Shown here: positions 60,235 to 64,000 of the stretch, piece by piece
How positions within the stretch are numbered: position 1 is the stretch's first letter
Layout of the letters: the number at the start of each line of letters is the position of its first letter
From: Methanocaldococcus fervens AG86
GTDB lineage: Archaea; AGJL01; Methanococci; Methanococcales; Methanocaldococcaceae
Reading direction: 5' to 3'
Length of the DNA: 64,000 bases
Assembly: GCF_000023985.1 (NCBI RefSeq)
Contig: NC_013156.1
Coordinates: 1-64,000, forward strand
Made by a program: the position numbers and the translations under genes
The notes under the pieces: model-generated
What the model was told of the DNA's origin: nothing
The model's input: only the letters and a program-made list of their open reading frames with translations
Database searches by the model: none

Positions 60235-60954
60235 ATGATGGCTATAATAAGCGATATACACTCCAACTTAGAGGCATTAGAGGCTGTTTTAAATGATATA
60301 AAAAATAGAGGCATTAAAAATATTGTATGTTTGGGAGATATTGTTGGTTATGGTGCTAATCCAAATGAGTGCGTAGAGTTAATAAAAGGAGCTAAGTGCA
60401 AATGCGTAGCTGGAAACCATGATTATGGTGTTTTAGGAAAAGAGAGCTTAGATTTCTTTAACAAATATGGAGCTATAGCAATATTATGGACTAAAAAATT
60501 TATAAAACCTGAAAATTTAAAATTTTTAGATTCTCTACCCTTAGTTATTGAGGAAAAGATAAAAAATAAAAAAATTATATTCTCACATGCAAATCCTAAA
60601 TATCCTGAGTTGTGGGAGTATTTATATCCAGATTATGTTGATGAGGTATTTGATTGTGGTGATTTAATATTCGTTGGACACTCCCACATACCATTTGTAA
60701 ATTCTGAAGAAGGGAATTTATTGATTCATAAAGGTAGTGTTTATTTGGAAGAGGATAAAAAATATCTAATAAATCCTGGAAGTATAGGGCAGCCAAGAGA
60801 TGGAATAAACAAGGCAAGTTATTGCATATTTGATGAGAAAAACTTTAAAATAGAAATTGTTAGAGTTGAATATAATATTAAAGGAGCTTATGAAAAGATT
60901 GTTAAAAGTGGATTGCCAGAATGGTTGGGAGAGAGGTTATTTTTAGGAAGGTAA
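60235..60954 (+). CDS. metallophosphoesterase (MJ0936/YfcE-like superfamily)
   Basis: 239-residue calcineurin-like phosphoesterase. The metal-binding motifs are IISDIHSNLEALEAVL, CLGDIVGYGANP, VAGNHDYGVLG, IIFSHANPKY and FVGHSHIPFV, followed by INPGSIGQPRDG. A 2',3'-cyclic or small phosphodiester is a likely substrate type; the exact one is unknown. GGTGATTTTT before the ATG pair at 60235/60238 sets the start; the GTG at 60226 lies in that site. Its stop directly abuts the Sec61-beta stop on the other strand. Confidence 0.9.
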   Translation: MMAIISDIHSNLEALEAVLNDIKNRGIKNIVCLGDIVGYGANPNECVELIKGAKCKCVAGNHDYGVLGKESLDFFNKYGAIAILWTKKFIKPENLKFLDSLPLVIEEKIKNKKIIFSHANPKYPELWEYLYPDYVDEVFDCGDLIFVGHSHIPFVNSEEGNLLIHKGSVYLEEDKKYLINPGSIGQPRDGINKASYCIFDEKNFKIEIVRVEYNIKGAYEKIVKSGLPEWLGERLFLGR

Positions 60955-61116
60955 TTATAAAAATCTACCGTAAGTTAAAATAGCCTCAATAATAACGAAA
61001 GCAATGGTAAATCCAAGGACGTGTTCAGGCTTAATTCTAATCTTTGAAAACGTTTCATCCATATATCTTATTAATCCCGCACTCGTAGCTAATCCTGTTT
61101 CTTCCCTTTTACTCAT
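60955..61116 (-). CDS. secG: preprotein translocase Sec61 beta subunit
   Basis: 53-residue archaeal Sec61-beta. It has the polar N-terminal [19 protein letters not shown], then one membrane helix ([17 protein letters not shown]). It is the small non-essential subunit of the SecYE-beta channel. GGTGAAATC precedes the ATG, and its ATGA overlaps the coaBC stop, so the two are translationally coupled. No spacer separates it from the convergent phosphoesterase gene. Confidence 0.93.
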   Translation of the reverse strand: MSKREETGLATSAGLIRYMDETFSKIRIKPEHVLGFTIAFVIIEAILTYGRFL

Positions 61117-62309
61117 GATTTCACCAATCCTACAACTTTTTCAACAATTTTTTCAGCAACTTCTTTTTTAGAACCAGAGACCTTTTCAACATCATCCTTC
61201 GTTATAATATAAACCTCTGTATAATCGTCTCCAAAGTAGTGCTTACTTAAATCATTGGCAATAATCATATTTAAATTATATTTGTTTAATCTCTCCTTAG
61301 CTTTATTTATAAGATCTTCCTCATTTAAGTTATACTCCGCCTTAAATCCAATAATTATTTTATCTTTATAAGCTTTTCTCAACTCTTCTAAGACCTTTGG
61401 ATTTCTTTTTAATTTTAATATTGGCTCTTCCTCAGAACTTAATTTTCCTTCAAAACTCTCAACTGTAAAATCAGATATTGCCGCTGATGAAATAATTATA
61501 TCAAAATCTTTAGCCAATTCAATGGCTTTATTTAGCATCTCTTTGGCTGTTAAAACCCTATGATTTTTTATATAATATGGGGGCTCTAAACCCATAGCCG
61601 TTATAACCTCAACATAAAACCCCTCTTTACAAAATGCCTCAGCTAATGCAACGCCCATTTTTCCAGATGATAGATTAGTTATAACCCTAACCTTATCTAT
61701 AAATTCAACAGTCCCTCCATTCAATATTAAAACTCTATTTCTTTCCCTCTTTAAATCATTTCCAATCTTTTCAATAATAAAGCCAACAATTTCTTCAACA
61801 CTCGCGACCTTTGCCTTTCCTTCCTCAAATCTTGGTGATACAATATAAACATTATCCTTATTTTTAAGCTCATCTATATGCCTTTCAATGGATTTAAGCA
61901 TGTTTTCATGCATTGCCGGGACAATAAATACTGGTTTATTTCCAAAGAACATTAAGAATGTTGTATTTACAATGTTATCAGCAATTCCTAAGTTTATTTT
62001 TGAAATTATGTTTGCTGTTGCTGGATATATCAAAAGGCAGTCGCATTCATTGTATAAAAATATATGCTCAATATCTCCAGTAATTTCTTCATAAACATCA
62101 TTTCCACAGCCAAATTTTAAGGCGTCTTTACCAATAATTTTTTTAACTTCCTCAGTAACTATGCAGTAAACCTCTGCTCCATGCCTTATTAATTCCCTCA
62201 TTAATTTGGGAGATTCAATAGCAGCTATTGATGAAGTTACTGCAACCAATATCTTTTTTCCTTCTAAGAGTTTTGATTTAGTTCCTTTCAATAATTTGGT
62301 TGGGTGCAT
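61113..62309 (-). CDS. coaBC: bifunctional CoaBC (PPC decarboxylase / PPC synthetase)
   Basis: Two steps of coenzyme A synthesis. The N-terminal flavoprotein CoaC domain (to about 190) starts [21 protein letters not shown] and includes PAMHENML, the conserved substrate-recognition block. The C-terminal CoaB domain has [50 protein letters not shown] and [16 protein letters not shown] precedes the ATG. It sits between a Zn-ribbon gene and Sec61-beta on one transcript. Confidence 0.95.
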   Translation of the reverse strand: MHPTKLLKGTKSKLLEGKKILVAVTSSIAAIESPKLMRELIRHGAEVYCIVTEEVKKIIGKDALKFGCGNDVYEEITGDIEHIFLYNECDCLLIYPATANIISKINLGIADNIVNTTFLMFFGNKPVFIVPAMHENMLKSIERHIDELKNKDNVYIVSPRFEEGKAKVASVEEIVGFIIEKIGNDLKRERNRVLILNGGTVEFIDKVRVITNLSSGKMGVALAEAFCKEGFYVEVITAMGLEPPYYIKNHRVLTAKEMLNKAIELAKDFDIIISSAAISDFTVESFEGKLSSEEEPILKLKRNPKVLEELRKAYKDKIIIGFKAEYNLNEEDLINKAKERLNKYNLNMIIANDLSKHYFGDDYTEVYIITKDDVEKVSGSKKEVAEKIVEKVVGLVKS

Positions 62310-62316
62310 GATTTCA

Positions 62317-62475
62317 CTATTCTCCTTTTAAGTTTATAATTGTCTTGCATTTTGGGCATATAACTTTATCTCCAACACATTTAAATTCATAAGAACAATT
62401 GGGGCATTTAATCTTTTTTATAAAGTCATCTAAGCCATCTAAATCAATAACTGTAAATTTTTCTATATCTTTCAT
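62317..62475 (-). CDS. 52-residue zinc-ribbon protein
   Basis: A small frame with two CxxC knuckles (KCPNCSYEFKC at about 23-33 and VICPKCKTI at about 38-46), the standard zinc ribbon. The N-terminal half is acidic and helical (MKDIEKFTVIDLDGLDDFI). GAGATT precedes the ATG, the gene begins nine bases after nadX ends and stops seven bases before coaBC, so it is part of the operon. The function is unknown; RNA or protein binding is common for such ribbons. Confidence 0.75.
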   Translation of the reverse strand: MKDIEKFTVIDLDGLDDFIKKIKCPNCSYEFKCVGDKVICPKCKTIINLKGE

Positions 62476-62484
62476 AATCTCAAC

Positions 62485-63288
62485 TCATGTTCCAACTTTT
62501 ATTGGCTCAGCTAAATCTCTTATTAATCTAACGGCGGAATATGCAGCCAATGCAGAAGTTCTTGGATTTTCTTCAAATGGAACATTTTCAACACAGACCT
62601 TTAATTTCCCTATGGAGCTCTTAACAATTACTTCATGTTTGTTTAATTTAGCGTTAGGATCTGCAACAATCATAACTTTTGCTGGGAACTCTGCAGCTAT
62701 TGATAAAGTTACTGAAACGTTTATATTTGCTGGAAATTCCTTTATAGCTTCAAAAACATCTCCTTCAAAAACAATTACGGGCTCTTTTATATCTTTTACA
62801 TTGTAGCCGAGATTTTTTAAAGCATCTTCTAAGGCATTGACTGGCTTTGTTGTTTTTAAAATAACCTCCTTTATTTTTCCCAATCTCATGGCTTTTATAG
62901 CATCTAATCCGCCAATGGCTCCTGATGGAAGATATATCTTTTTTCCAGCATTTTTAGCTAAATTTTGAAGCTTTAAAAATAAATTTTTATCTACCAACGC
63001 ACCAACGCTCATTATCAATACATCTTTTTTATTTGTCAATGATTTCTCAGCAACCTCTTCAACTGCCCTTACTGATGCAGCTTCAACAACTAAATCTAAA
63101 TCCTCTTTAACCAAATCATCAACGCTTTTGCATATCTTAGCCCCGGTTAATTTTGAAAGCTCTTCCATCTTATCCAAATTTTTATCATAAACAGCAACTA
63201 CCTTAGTGTTTTTTATGGTTCCATCTAAAACTTTTTTTGAAATAAAACTACCTATGGCTCCACAACCAACAATACCAATTTTAAACAT
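62485..63288 (-). CDS. nadX: L-aspartate dehydrogenase
   Basis: NAD(P)-dependent enzyme that oxidises aspartate to iminoaspartate for NAD synthesis, replacing NadB. The Rossmann motif is [20 protein letters not shown]. Further blocks are [38 protein letters not shown] (catalytic-region Gly/Ser), and [21 protein letters not shown] with the conserved His in NKHEV. GGGGGG upstream supports ATG 63288 (267 residues); an ATG two codons earlier is also open. Confidence 0.92.
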   Translation of the reverse strand: MFKIGIVGCGAIGSFISKKVLDGTIKNTKVVAVYDKNLDKMEELSKLTGAKICKSVDDLVKEDLDLVVEAASVRAVEEVAEKSLTNKKDVLIMSVGALVDKNLFLKLQNLAKNAGKKIYLPSGAIGGLDAIKAMRLGKIKEVILKTTKPVNALEDALKNLGYNVKDIKEPVIVFEGDVFEAIKEFPANINVSVTLSIAAEFPAKVMIVADPNAKLNKHEVIVKSSIGKLKVCVENVPFEENPRTSALAAYSAVRLIRDLAEPIKVGT

Positions 63289-63355
63289 TATCATCCCCCC
63301 AATAAATAAAAAACAAAAATCGACATAATTTTAGCTCAATTATGAAAAATTAAAT

Positions 63356-63625
63356 TTATTTCTTTAAAAACCCGTATCCTGATTCTGCTGGAGGTTTAAC
63401 CAATATTATGTTCCCAATAGCCGTTATTAAGTTGAATGGTAAAACAACTTTCTTACCCGGGGTGGTGATGTATTCTTTTAAACATCCATTTTGAATATCT
63501 GAGACAATTAAACCGCTAATAGCTCCTTTATTCAAATCGAGCATGACATCATAAACTTTTCCTACATATACTGCTGTTGTGGTGTATATTGGTTTTTCTA
63601 AAATGTCACTAACCCTAATTGCCAT
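63356..63625 (-). CDS. PRC-barrel domain protein
   Basis: 89 residues forming a single PRC-barrel: [14 protein letters not shown], then [21 protein letters not shown], the recognisable centre of the domain. Such proteins in archaea have been linked to cell division (CdpB-type) and RNA processing; which applies here is unknown. GGTGAACGAC before ATG 63625 gives the start; a GTG at 63634 extends the frame. It is separated by 61 bases from nadX. Confidence 0.85.
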   Translation of the reverse strand: MAIRVSDILEKPIYTTTAVYVGKVYDVMLDLNKGAISGLIVSDIQNGCLKEYITTPGKKVVLPFNLITAIGNIILVKPPAESGYGFLKK

Positions 63626-63705
63626 GTCGTTCACCTAACATATATACTTAAACTTTAAAAATTCTATTAACCAAATCTTTATTTAAATGTTTTTGTGTGA
63701 TGATT

Positions 63706-64000
63706 ATGGAAGGTTTTAAAATTGCAATGAAAGTTATTGACGAGATTGACAAAAAGATAAAACCCTTAATTGGTTGGGAAAAGGCAGATGAAGTTGTTAA
63801 AATAGGAGCAGATGGTACCCCAACAAAAAGAATAGATGTAATTGCTGAAAATATAGCAATAAATATATTGGAGAAGTTCAGTGGGGGAATTTTAATAAGT
63901 GAAGAGATTGGTTTAAAAGTTGTTGGTAATGATTTAAATTATATATTTATTTTAGACCCAATAGATGGAACTTACAATGCCTTAAAGTCAATTCCAATAT
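63706..64000 (+). CDS. IMPase-fold phosphatase / NAD kinase, N-terminal part
   Basis: The gene runs off the window edge. The 98 visible residues show the inositol-monophosphatase/FBPase fold: KIGADGTPTKRIDVIAE, ILISEEIGLKVV (metal-binding Glu pair) and FILDPIDGTYNALKSIPI (DPxDGT metal motif). In Methanocaldococcus a protein with this N terminus and this neighbourhood is fused to an NAD kinase domain and acts as NADP phosphatase/NAD kinase; only the phosphatase start can be seen here. GTGATGATT precedes the ATG. Confidence 0.85.
   Translation, partial: MEGFKIAMKVIDEIDKKIKPLIGWEKADEVVKIGADGTPTKRIDVIAENIAINILEKFSGGILISEEIGLKVVGNDLNYIFILDPIDGTYNALKSIPI

Overview
The window is chromosomal DNA from a hyperthermophilic methanogen of the genus Methanocaldococcus. 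The base composition is very AT-rich and nearly all genes carry GGTGAT- or GGAGG-type ribosome binding sites. Gene content is typical of the genus: reverse gyrase, a branched-polyamine synthase, an archaeal histone, F420 biosynthesis (CofD), methanogenesis marker proteins, part of an energy-converting hydrogenase (Ehb), and the Hef helicase/nuclease. From memory of the M. jannaschii genome it is a relative rather than that strain: the two carB halves are adjacent, reverse gyrase has no intein, and a chemoreceptor gene is present.

Layout. 1-3.2 kb: an MnhG-like subunit, FtsY and small membrane proteins. 3.3-9.2 kb: split carbamoyl-phosphate synthase large subunit, glutamyl-tRNA synthetase and an RlmE/FtsJ methyltransferase. 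9.3-16.1 kb: lipid-linked glycan flippase, metallo-beta-lactamase-fold protein, a run Mmp12-MtxX-cis-prenyltransferase-frameshifted PrcB-like lipoprotein, and a tungstate/molybdate-type ABC permease and ATPase. 16.1-21.5 kb: homoserine kinase, TrkA/KtrA-like protein, DUF483 protein with an FprA-like flavoprotein whose di-iron ligands are degraded, a mini-ferredoxin coupled to geranylgeranyl reductase, and UspA. 21.8-24.0 kb: a methyl-accepting chemotaxis protein. 24.2-40.1 kb: a housekeeping block (ndk, purL, secF, membrane-anchored HTH regulator, glycosyltransferase, cofD, THUMP/FtsJ methyltransferase, histone, pyrH, Zn-ribbon protein, a GC-rich structured RNA, rps6e, eIF2-gamma, nurA, metG, thrC). 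40.1-42.4 kb: leuD and ilvD. 42.4-42.95 kb: a four-repeat degenerate CRISPR array with leader. 42.96-48.6 kb: Na+/H+ antiporter, dph5, TPR protein, bpsA, queD-like and homoaconitase small subunit. 48.6-55 kb: reverse gyrase, Taw3 and Hef. 55-60.1 kb: a seven-gene membrane/ferredoxin part of the Ehb operon. 60.2-64 kb: phosphoesterase, Sec61-beta, CoaBC, Zn-ribbon protein, aspartate dehydrogenase, PRC-barrel protein and the start of an IMPase/NAD-kinase-type gene.

The genes cover amino-acid synthesis (isoleucine/valine/leucine, threonine, carbamoyl phosphate), cofactors (F420, CoA, NAD), translation and RNA modification, and anabolic electron supply (Ehb). Convergent neighbours are packed tightly, several with no base between stop codons.

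Most worth a second look: a GC-rich RNA upstream of rps6e with a textbook kink-turn (about 33725-33822); the decaying CRISPR mini-array whose repeats keep a constant 5' block and lose the 3' block; a double-hairpin repeat found at two convergent gene ends; the degenerate FprA; a likely AUU start in the membrane-bound regulator; the chemoreceptor without che genes; and the homopolymer frameshift in the lipoprotein gene. No tRNA or rRNA gene and no intact insertion sequence was recognised.
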